Positions 1-5,912 of a stretch of 5,912 nt of DNA are shown here, piece after piece. Below the pieces are notes generated by a model. That model worked only from the letters and a program-made list of their open reading frames with translations. It searched no databases and was not told the DNA's origin. Origin of the DNA: CAYRGQ01 sp964444885. Its GTDB lineage: Bacteria; Bacteroidota; Bacteroidia; Sphingobacteriales; Sphingobacteriaceae. The position numbers were made by a program, and so were the translations under genes. Each line of letters begins with the position of its first letter. The first letter of the stretch is position 1. The stretch lies in NCBI GenBank assembly GCA_964444885.1, contig CAYUIZ010000158.1, positions 1 to 5,912 on the forward strand, written 5' to 3'.

Positions 1-1374
1 CGCTCGGACTACCCCAACCAGGTGAACAACGTCATCGGGTTTCCGTTCATCTTCCGCGGGGCATTGGACGTGCGTTCAAAAGCCATCAACGAGCCGATGA
101 AGATCGCGGCGGTGCGGGCGATTGCCGAACTGGCCAAAAAGCCCGTGCCTGAGGCGGTCAACCAGGCTTACGATACGAACAACCTGAAATTCGGCCCGGA
201 ATACATCATCCCCAAACCCACGGACCCCCGCTTGATTACCGAAGTGGCGCCGGCGGTGGCCCGCGCGGCCATGGAGTCTGGCGTAGCCCGGTTTCCCATT
301 GAGGACTGGGATGCCTACACCGAGGAACTGCGCCAGCGTCTGGGGCAGGATGACCGCATCATGCGCCAGCTTAGCGAAGTGGCGAAGGCTAATCCCAAGA
401 CCGTCGTCTTTACCGAGGCCGACAATTTCAAAATGTTGCGGGCAGCGCAGATTGTGCGCGATGACGGCATTGCAACGCCGATCCTATTGGGCAAAAAAGT
501 CGTTATCCAAAAGCTAATCGACGACAACCTACTGGATCTTTCGGGTGTCGAAATCATCGACCCGGCTGAGGAAGTCGGCAATGCCCGTCATAAACGGTAT
601 GCGGATTTGCTGTATACAAAGCGGCAACGCCGGGGTGTCACCCCGCGCGACGCGCAAAAGCTATTACTAGACCGGAACTACTTCGGGTCATGCATGGTGG
701 AATTTGGCGAGGCTGACACGCTCATATCCGGGATGACCAAAAACTATGCGACCAGCATCCGCCCCGCATTGCACGTGATTGGTACAAAACCCGGAAGCCG
801 GCTGGCGGGCATGTATATGATGCTGACAGCGAAAGGCCCCGTATTTTTTGGTGATACGACCGTCAATGCCGATCCGAGCGTGGAAGAGCTTGTGGACATC
901 ACATTGCTATTGCACGATGCCGTGCAGAAATTCGGGATCAAGCCACGCATAGCCATGCTGTCGTACACCAACTTTGGGTCGACGGAAGGCAAAGTACCCG
1001 GCAAAGTGCAGCAGGCCGTCAGGATACTGCACGAGAAATACCCCCATGTGGTGGTTGATGGAGAAATGCAGGCCAACTTCGCGATGAATAGCGAGTTGCT
1101 CAAGGACAACTTCCCGTTCAGCATGCTGAACGGCAGTCCGGCAAACACGCTGATATTCCCCAATCTGGAATCGGGTAATATCGCGTACAAATTATTGCAG
1201 GAGATAGGCAACGCTGAGGCGGTAGGCCCCATATTGCTGGGCATGAACAAGCCCATACACGTTTTGCAACTGGATGCCTCGGTGCGCGAAATCGTCGACA
1301 TGACTACGATTGCGGTGGTAGACGTCCTCTCGAAGTCCCAAACAGAGCCGGCCAGCAAGAAGCGGAAAAAATAA
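1..1374 (+). CDS. maeB: NADP-dependent malic enzyme with C-terminal phosphotransacetylase-like domain (5' end missing)
   Basis: This enzyme family oxidatively decarboxylates malate to pyruvate in the cytoplasm, making NADPH and linking the TCA cycle to pyruvate. The reading frame is open from base 1, so the gene begins upstream; 457 residues plus a TAA stop are present, against a usual total near 750-770. Fragment residues 9-37 carry the malic enzyme signature region (NNVIGFPFIFRGALDVRS, then AINEPMK), the end of the NAD(P)-binding domain. From about residue 130 the phosphotransacetylase (PTA/PTB) fold follows: TVVFTEADNFKMLRAA near 134-149, GDTTVNADPS near 284-293, MLSYTNFGS at 319-327, DGEMQANFA near 353-361 and FPNLESGNIAYKLLQ near 386-400. 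In E. coli MaeB this domain is thought to be regulatory and to bind acetyl-CoA, not to act as a true Pta; the same is inferred here. The protein ends in a lysine-rich tail (SKKRKK). A GTG at base 22 is an internal valine, not the start. ruvA follows after 30 bp on the same strand. Confidence 0.95.
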   Translation, partial: RSDYPNQVNNVIGFPFIFRGALDVRSKAINEPMKIAAVRAIAELAKKPVPEAVNQAYDTNNLKFGPEYIIPKPTDPRLITEVAPAVARAAMESGVARFPIEDWDAYTEELRQRLGQDDRIMRQLSEVAKANPKTVVFTEADNFKMLRAAQIVRDDGIATPILLGKKVVIQKLIDDNLLDLSGVEIIDPAEEVGNARHKRYADLLYTKRQRRGVTPRDAQKLLLDRNYFGSCMVEFGEADTLISGMTKNYATSIRPALHVIGTKPGSRLAGMYMMLTAKGPVFFGDTTVNADPSVEELVDITLLLHDAVQKFGIKPRIAMLSYTNFGSTEGKVPGKVQQAVRILHEKYPHVVVDGEMQANFAMNSELLKDNFPFSMLNGSPANTLIFPNLESGNIAYKLLQEIGNAEAVGPILLGMNKPIHVLQLDASVREIVDMTTIAVVDVLSKSQTEPASKKRKK

Positions 1375-1404
1375 GGGTCGCGAATCCAAACGCAACGTTA
1401 GAAT

Positions 1405-1986
1405 ATGTACGAATACCTCAATGGAAAACTGGTGCAGAAGCATCCCACGCACGTCGTATTGGACGTGGGTGGTGTAGGATATTTTGTTCATATTTCCTTA
1501 CACACGTACTCGCTAATCAAGGATAGCGAACAGTGCAGGCTATTTGTGAGTTTCCAGGTCAAGGAAGACTCGCACACGCTCTATGGGTTCTCAGAGGAAG
1601 GCGAACGCAGGCTGTTTGAGCACCTGATTTCCGTATCGGGCATTGGCCCGGGCACGGGCCGGATGATTCTTTCCTCGCTGGCGCCTGACGACGTGCGTGC
1701 TGCCATTGCCAACGGCAACGTCCCCCTGCTCAAAAGCATCAAGGGAATTGGCCCCAAGACGGCGCAGCGCTTGGTCCTGGAACTGCAAGACAAGCTCAAA
1801 AAGCAAGGCCCCGATGCGCTGACGGCACCCATGGTGCGGCAAAGCGTGCCGGAGGAAGCACTCAGCGCATTGGTGATGCTGGGATTCCAGCGTCTGCAAG
1901 CCGAAAAGGCGTTGAATGCGATTATACAGACCCAGCCGGAAAGCACGGTGGAAACATTAATCAAGGAGGCTCTGAAGCGCCTATAA
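1405..1986 (+). CDS. ruvA: Holliday junction branch migration protein RuvA
   Basis: RuvA binds four-way DNA junctions as a tetramer and loads the RuvB ATPase rings that drive branch migration in recombinational repair. The 193-residue product has the usual family length and all three domains. Residues 1-63 form the OB-fold (MYEYLNGKLV start, VVLDVGGVGYFVHI), ending in KEDSHTLYGF, where E54 and D55 match the acidic pin residues of E. coli RuvA. Two helix-hairpin-helix motifs follow, SGIGPGTG at 78-85 and KGIGPKTA at 113-120, which contact the DNA backbone. After a flexible linker (about 133-148), residues 149-193 form the small C-terminal domain that binds RuvB (EEALSALVMLGF, then TVETLIKEALKRL). 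The ATG at 1405 gives the canonical N-terminus; no clear Shine-Dalgarno precedes it, which is common in Bacteroidota. The 30-bp gap from maeB, with no visible promoter or terminator, suggests co-transcription. ruvB and ruvC are not in the window, as is usual where ruvA is unlinked. Confidence 0.97.
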   Translation: MYEYLNGKLVQKHPTHVVLDVGGVGYFVHISLHTYSLIKDSEQCRLFVSFQVKEDSHTLYGFSEEGERRLFEHLISVSGIGPGTGRMILSSLAPDDVRAAIANGNVPLLKSIKGIGPKTAQRLVLELQDKLKKQGPDALTAPMVRQSVPEEALSALVMLGFQRLQAEKALNAIIQTQPESTVETLIKEALKRL

Positions 1987-2010
1987 CGCCGTTATTGGCG
2001 ATTGCGCAAT
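1987..2010. repeat. Short inverted repeat and 10-bp perfect palindrome after ruvA
   Basis: Directly after the ruvA stop, CGCC (1987-1990) and GGCG (1997-2000) can pair around a 6-base loop, extendable by one G-U pair. It is followed at once by the perfect palindrome ATTGCGCAAT (2001-2010). There is no T-run after the stem, so this is not a convincing intrinsic terminator. It could be a weak attenuating hairpin, a binding site for a dimeric regulator, or chance. The inverted symmetry is seen directly; any function is inference. Confidence 0.35.
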
Positions 2011-2024
2011 TGGTCTCAAATTTG
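1994..2024 (+). promoter_or_regulatory. Weak candidate Bacteroidota sigma-ABfr promoter for sprA
   Basis: The Bacteroidota housekeeping promoter consensus is a TTTG-like -33 box about 19-21 bases before a TAnnTTTG -7 box. Here ATTG (1994-1997) lies 19 bases before CAAATTTG (2017-2024), which matches five of the six fixed positions of the -7 box (C for the initial T). Transcription would start near 2030, giving sprA a leader of about 40 bases. The -7 candidate is itself a perfect 8-bp palindrome, so the match could be accidental. The fit is modest and sprA may instead be read through from ruvA. Confidence 0.28.
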
Positions 2025-2055
2025 TTAGGAACGAAATCATAATCGGGAATATATC

Positions 2056-2062
2056 AGGTAGG
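2056..2062 (+). promoter_or_regulatory. Ribosome binding site supporting the TTG start of sprA
   Basis: AGGTAGG lies 8 bases before the TTG at 2071, close to the AGGAGG consensus. It overlaps the last in-frame stop upstream (TAG 2059-2061), so translation cannot start earlier in this frame. Strong Shine-Dalgarno sites are uncommon in Bacteroidota, but this one has the right spacing and favours TTG 2071 over the downstream ATG at 2128. Confidence 0.5.
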
Positions 2063-2070
2063 CAATATCG

Positions 2071-2145
2071 TTGAGAACACAGTACTTTTTTATTTACCTT
2101 CTTTTCTTCCTTTTGTTTCCGGTGTTGATGCCAACAGCTACCGGA
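2071..2145 (+). other. Predicted Sec signal peptide of SprA
   Basis: From TTG 2071 the product begins MRTQYFFYLPLFFLLFPVLM, followed by PTATGQES. There is a short n-region with one arginine (R2), a hydrophobic core of about 15 residues rich in F and L, and a plausible signal peptidase I site after A23-T24-G25, before Q26. No lipobox cysteine is present, so this is not a lipoprotein signal. It fits export through Sec and insertion in the outer membrane by the BAM machinery, as expected for SprA. The cleavage point is read by eye. Confidence 0.8.
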
Positions 2146-5100
2146 CAGGAAAGCGCTGTGGGCAGTGGGCAGGACAGCATCAAGCTGCGGTACCCCTTCC
2201 AGGACCGCCCCTTCTTGAATCTCTACCCCCGCCAGCAGGGCATGGCCCTGGGCGATCCCTCAAACATTACCCGGGAAATTGTTTTTGACCCCGAAACGAA
2301 GCAATACGTTATCCGCGAGAAACTGGGCGACCGTCTATACCGCCCTCCCCAGTACTTGACGATCGGCGAATTCGGGCGCTACCAGGATTCCCTGCTGAAA
2401 CGAAACTACTGGCGCACGCTGTCTGACCGCCAACTGTATGAAGCGCGTCAAGACCGCTTTATCCCCACGATATACATCGAGAGCGAAGCGTTTGAACGCC
2501 TGTTCGGTGGCAATACCATTGACATCATCCCGCGAGGCAGCGCGGACATCTCGATCATGGGACAGCGCAACCGTAATGACAACCCGATGTTCAACGAGCG
2601 GCAACGCCGGCAGTGGGGGTTTGATTTCGACCAGCGCATCCAGATGAATGTGACCGGGCAGATCGGCGAACGCCTCCGCCTCACCACCAACTACAACACC
2701 GAAGCACATTTCGATTTCGAAAACCAGATCCGGCTGGACTATATTGGGCAAGACGACGACATCATACAGCGTGTGGAGCTGGGCAACGTCAACTTGCCGC
2801 TCAATACGACGCTGATTAACGGCACCCAATCGCTGTTTGGGTTGAAAACACAAATGCAATTTGGCCGGCTAAACGTGACCGGCATCTTTTCGCAACAACG
2901 CTCGCAACAGCGCGAAATCGTCGTTAGAAATGGTGCACAGGAAAGCGAGTTCGAGCTGCGGGCAGACGACTACGAAGACAACCAGCACTATTTTCTCTCG
3001 CAATACTTCCGTAACAATTTTAACCGGGCACTCGCCCTGGCGCCCATTATAACCACGGATGTCAACATCACCCAAATCGAAGTGTGGGTGAGCAACCGCA
3101 ACAACTCCTACGAAGATGCGCGTGACGTGCTGGCGCTGATGGACTTAGGCGAACAGAGCCCCTACAACCCCATCATCACCCAAGGTGCATCCGCCCTGCC
3201 ATCGACTGGCCTACCCGGCGAGCTCGTGTCCTTGCAGTCCAACAACCTGATGGACCTGCTGAGCGACGATGCTCGGCTGACGTCCTCGACATTTGTACAG
3301 ACGCTCTTCCAATCATCGGGAGGCAACGACAACTACGCCAAACTGACCTATGCGCGAAAATTACGCGAAGGCAGCGAATACACCGTGAACAGACGGCTGG
3401 GCTTTATCTCCCTCAACATGCCGCTCAACGGCGACCAAGTGCTCGCGGTGGCATACCGCTACACGGCCAATGGACGCGAATATCAAGTGGGTGAATTCTC
3501 GACGGATATCCCCGTGACACCGTCGCAGCCCCAAATGCTTTACACGAAGTTGCTGAAAAACGAAGTGCTGAAGACCAATCTCCCCCTGTGGGATTTGATG
3601 ATGAAGAACATCTATTCCATTGGTGCTTACGGTATCGGGCAGCACAATTTCAGATTCCAAATTTACCGGGTTGAAGATGAATCGGGCGTAGAACGGCCGG
3701 TGATGGCCGAAGGCCAAAACACGCAGAACAAACTCTGGATCCAGCTAACGGGTCTGGACCGGCTCAACCCCCAACAGGCCCAGCAGCCCGACGGATTCTT
3801 CGACTTCCTGCCGGGTATCACGATCGAACCCGACCGCGGGCGCATCATGTTCCCCCTGGTGGAACCCTTCGGAGCCGACCTCGCCGGCCAATTCATACCG
3901 GCGTCCGAACAGGAACTCATTAACAAGTATACCTACCAGGCCCTGTACGACTCGACCAAGGTATTGGCGCAGCAGTATTTCCCGAACCAGAACCGCTACC
4001 TGATCAAGGGCAGTTACGAATCGGAAGTCGGCACCGAATTCCAATTGGGCGCTATCAACGTGCCCCGTGGGTCGGTACAAGTCTTTGCTGGCCCTGCGCC
4101 GTTGCAAGAAGGGGTGGATTTCATGGTGGATTACGACATTGGCCGCTTGCGCATCATCAACGAGGCCTTGCTGATGTCTGGCCAGCCCATCCGGATCAAG
4201 ATGGAAAACAACCAGCTCTTCGGATTGCAACAACGCACCGTCATGGGCACCCGGCTCGACTACGAGGTGAACAACAACTTGCACCTTGGCGGCACGCTCC
4301 TGAACCTGACCGAACGCCCGCTGACGCAGAAAGTAAACATCGGCGAAGAACCGATTTCCAATACCATGTGGGGGCTCGACCTGTCCTACAGCAGCGCATC
4401 CCGTTGGCTGACGCGCATGGTCGACAAAATACCGTTTATCGACACGCAGGAAGAGTCGTCTATTTCGTTCTATGGCGAATTTGCGCAATTGCGCCCCGGA
4501 CATCCGCGCGCACTCAACTTTGCCGGCACCAACACGGGCATCTCATACATCGACGATTTTGAGAACAGTCGCAGCTTTATCGACCTGAAAGGTTCGTACA
4601 GCTGGCAGATATCGGGCACACCCCAATTATTCCCTGAGGCACAACTCATCAACGACCTTCAATACGGATTCAACCGGGCGCGCTTCGCGTTTTACAATAT
4701 CGATCCGGTCTTCTACCGCAACATCAGTATCACCCCGACCAACATGTCGGCGCAGGAGCTGTCTCAACACCGGGTACGCGAGGTAATGGAACAAGAGGTA
4801 TTCCCTTACCGCGAACCGACAACCGGTTTGCCGATGTTCTTATCGACGCTTGATCTTGCCTTCTATCCGACGATACGCGGACCGTACAACTTTACGACCA
4901 CAGGCGTGAACCCCGATGGGACGCTGGCCAATCCGGGCAGCCGATGGGGAGGTATGTTCCGCCGCATAGACGCGCCTGACTTCGAGGCGCAAAACATCGA
5001 ATTCATCGAGATATGGATGATGGACCCCTTTCTCACCAATCCGAATTCGACGGGTGGCGATCTGTATTTCAATCTGGGCAACATCAGCGAGGATGTACTG

Positions 5101-5912
5101 AAAGACGGGCGCAAGGCCATGGAAAATGGCATGTCTCCCTCTGGCGACTTGTCCCAAATCGACGAAACAATCTGGGGACGGGTACCGCGCAACCAACCGG
5201 TTATCCAAGCCTTTGACAACGATCCGGTGGCGCGTGCCCTGCAAGACATTGGACTGGACGGACTGAACGATGCGGACGAACGCGATTTCCATCAGTCCTT
5301 CCTCAACCAGATGCGCGGGATCCTGAATCCCACGGCATTCCAAGCGTTGCAAGACGACCCGTCGGGCGATAACTTCCAGTATTTCCGCCATCCGGAACTG
5401 GAAGAACAGCGCGCGGGCATCCTCAAGCGGTACGAGCGCTTCAATGGCACCGAAGGCAACTCCCAAATTCCGGATCGTGCGCTCAACGATTTCGGGGTAG
5501 AGACAGCCTCGTCTACCCTGTTGCCTGACGGCGAAGACATCAACCGCGACAACAACATGAACGAAGTCGACGAGTACTACCAGTACCGGATTTCGCTGCG
5601 CCCGCAGGACATGGTGGTCGGGCGCAATTTTATCACCGACATGCACACGGCAGACGTGCGCCTGCGCAATGATTTAGTCGAACAAGTAAACTGGTACCAG
5701 CTCCGGATTCCGTTGAGCGAATTCGAAGGCCGTGTTGGCGATATCCAAGACTTCAAGTCCATCCGGTTTATGCGTATGTTCATGACCAATTTTGCCGATA
5801 CCGCTGTGATTCGCTTGGCACAATTGCAGTTGGTCCGCGGCGAATGGCGGCGCTACAACGCAGAAAACAACACAAACAAGGTCATCGCCGATCCCAGCAT
5901 GGGCAACGTGAC
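2071..5912 (+). CDS. sprA: SprA/Sov, type IX secretion outer-membrane translocon (3' end missing)
   Basis: SprA forms the very large outer-membrane beta-barrel pore (36 strands in the Flavobacterium johnsoniae structure) through which T9SS cargo such as surface enzymes and gliding adhesins leaves the cell. The frame is open from TTG 2071 to the window end: 1280 residues of a usual 2400 or so, with no frameshift. Family blocks, from memory of SprA sequences, in order: GGNTIDIIPRGS (146-157) with DFDQRI; LTTNYNT (204-210); DDDIIQRVELGNVNLPL (228-244); YFLSQYFR (307-314); YQVGEFSTD (471-479); LPLWDLMMKNIYSIGAY (504-520); GRIMFPLVEPFG (590-601); NVPRGSV (663-669); LNLTERPLTQK (744-754); SYIDDFENS (825-833); RGPYNF (936-941); IEIWMMDPF (979-987); NGTEGNS (1125-1131); YYQYRISLRPQDMVVGRNFI (1169-1188). 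The blocks up to about 320 and again from about 580 resemble the duplicated SprA N-terminal domain. TTG is chosen because it yields a signal peptide and lies just after an upstream stop; ATG 2128 would remove the signal. I see no cysteine in the 1280 residues. Confidence 0.95.
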   Translation, partial: MRTQYFFIYLLFFLLFPVLMPTATGQESAVGSGQDSIKLRYPFQDRPFLNLYPRQQGMALGDPSNITREIVFDPETKQYVIREKLGDRLYRPPQYLTIGEFGRYQDSLLKRNYWRTLSDRQLYEARQDRFIPTIYIESEAFERLFGGNTIDIIPRGSADISIMGQRNRNDNPMFNERQRRQWGFDFDQRIQMNVTGQIGERLRLTTNYNTEAHFDFENQIRLDYIGQDDDIIQRVELGNVNLPLNTTLINGTQSLFGLKTQMQFGRLNVTGIFSQQRSQQREIVVRNGAQESEFELRADDYEDNQHYFLSQYFRNNFNRALALAPIITTDVNITQIEVWVSNRNNSYEDARDVLALMDLGEQSPYNPIITQGASALPSTGLPGELVSLQSNNLMDLLSDDARLTSSTFVQTLFQSSGGNDNYAKLTYARKLREGSEYTVNRRLGFISLNMPLNGDQVLAVAYRYTANGREYQVGEFSTDIPVTPSQPQMLYTKLLKNEVLKTNLPLWDLMMKNIYSIGAYGIGQHNFRFQIYRVEDESGVERPVMAEGQNTQNKLWIQLTGLDRLNPQQAQQPDGFFDFLPGITIEPDRGRIMFPLVEPFGADLAGQFIPASEQELINKYTYQALYDSTKVLAQQYFPNQNRYLIKGSYESEVGTEFQLGAINVPRGSVQVFAGPAPLQEGVDFMVDYDIGRLRIINEALLMSGQPIRIKMENNQLFGLQQRTVMGTRLDYEVNNNLHLGGTLLNLTERPLTQKVNIGEEPISNTMWGLDLSYSSASRWLTRMVDKIPFIDTQEESSISFYGEFAQLRPGHPRALNFAGTNTGISYIDDFENSRSFIDLKGSYSWQISGTPQLFPEAQLINDLQYGFNRARFAFYNIDPVFYRNISITPTNMSAQELSQHRVREVMEQEVFPYREPTTGLPMFLSTLDLAFYPTIRGPYNFTTTGVNPDGTLANPGSRWGGMFRRIDAPDFEAQNIEFIEIWMMDPFLTNPNSTGGDLYFNLGNISEDVLKDGRKAMENGMSPSGDLSQIDETIWGRVPRNQPVIQAFDNDPVARALQDIGLDGLNDADERDFHQSFLNQMRGILNPTAFQALQDDPSGDNFQYFRHPELEEQRAGILKRYERFNGTEGNSQIPDRALNDFGVETASSTLLPDGEDINRDNNMNEVDEYYQYRISLRPQDMVVGRNFITDMHTADVRLRNDLVEQVNWYQLRIPLSEFEGRVGDIQDFKSIRFMRMFMTNFADTAVIRLAQLQLVRGEWRRYNAENNTNKVIADPSMGNV

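Noticed and set aside
744..1358. 204-residue minus-strand open frame
   Set aside because: It is antisense to the conserved phosphotransacetylase-like domain of maeB and has no recognisable motif of its own.
1366..1371. Run of six A just before the maeB stop, considered as a frameshift slippery site
   Set aside because: It does not form a slippery heptamer in frame, there is no downstream structure of note, and ruvA has its own start 30 bp later.
1987..2000. Intrinsic terminator after ruvA
   Set aside because: The stem is only 4-5 bp and no T-tract follows, so termination is not supported.
2335..2859. 174-residue minus-strand open frame
   Set aside because: It is antisense to the first conserved SprA N-terminal domain and is a codon-bias shadow.
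4481..4491. An 11-base match TTGCGCAATTG shared with the ruvA-sprA gap (2002-2012)
   Set aside because: A few 11-base matches are expected by chance in a window of this size. This copy lies inside SprA codons (FAQLRP), so it does not support a regulatory repeat.
3745..4503. 252-residue minus-strand open frame
   Set aside because: It lies wholly antisense to conserved SprA coding sequence, shows no recognisable domain, and is explained by the codon bias of the plus strand reducing stop codons on the other strand.
4840..5646. 268-residue minus-strand open frame
   Set aside because: It is antisense to SprA blocks that are clearly conserved (RGPYNF, IEIWMMDPF, NGTEGNS). The protein is rich in V, R and H, as is typical of a shadow frame.

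Overview
The window is a piece of a Bacteroidota chromosome. It has three genes on the plus strand in close order: the 3' part of a malic enzyme-phosphotransacetylase fusion gene (maeB), a complete ruvA, and the 5' half of sprA (called sov in Porphyromonas). SprA is the giant outer-membrane translocon of the type IX secretion system (T9SS), which is known only from Bacteroidota and close relatives, so the phylum is secure. Base composition looks moderate, slightly above half G+C by eye, with a C/G preference at third codon positions. I cannot name the class or genus with confidence.

Layout: bases 1-1374 encode the last part of the malic enzyme NAD(P)-binding domain followed by a complete C-terminal phosphotransacetylase-like domain. 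A 30-bp gap leads to ruvA (1405-1986), the Holliday-junction-binding subunit of the RuvAB branch migration machine. An 84-bp gap (1987-2070) holds a small inverted repeat, two short perfect palindromes, a weak Bacteroidota-type promoter candidate and a purine-rich ribosome binding site. sprA then starts at a TTG codon (2071), which gives an N-terminal Sec signal peptide. It stays open in one frame to the end of the window: 1280 codons, about half of the usual length of roughly 2400 residues.

The three genes have no obvious shared pathway (central carbon metabolism, recombination, protein secretion). From memory, the malic enzyme-ruvA-sprA order recurs across Bacteroidota, so this looks like a conserved housekeeping neighbourhood rather than an accessory island. 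I see no mobile element, CRISPR array, RNA gene or integration scar. The long minus-strand ORFs opposite sprA and maeB are codon-bias shadows.

I found no undescribed system here. The points most worth a second look are two EF-hand-like acidic loops in the SprA half, its complete lack of cysteine, its TTG start, and the palindrome-rich ruvA-sprA gap.
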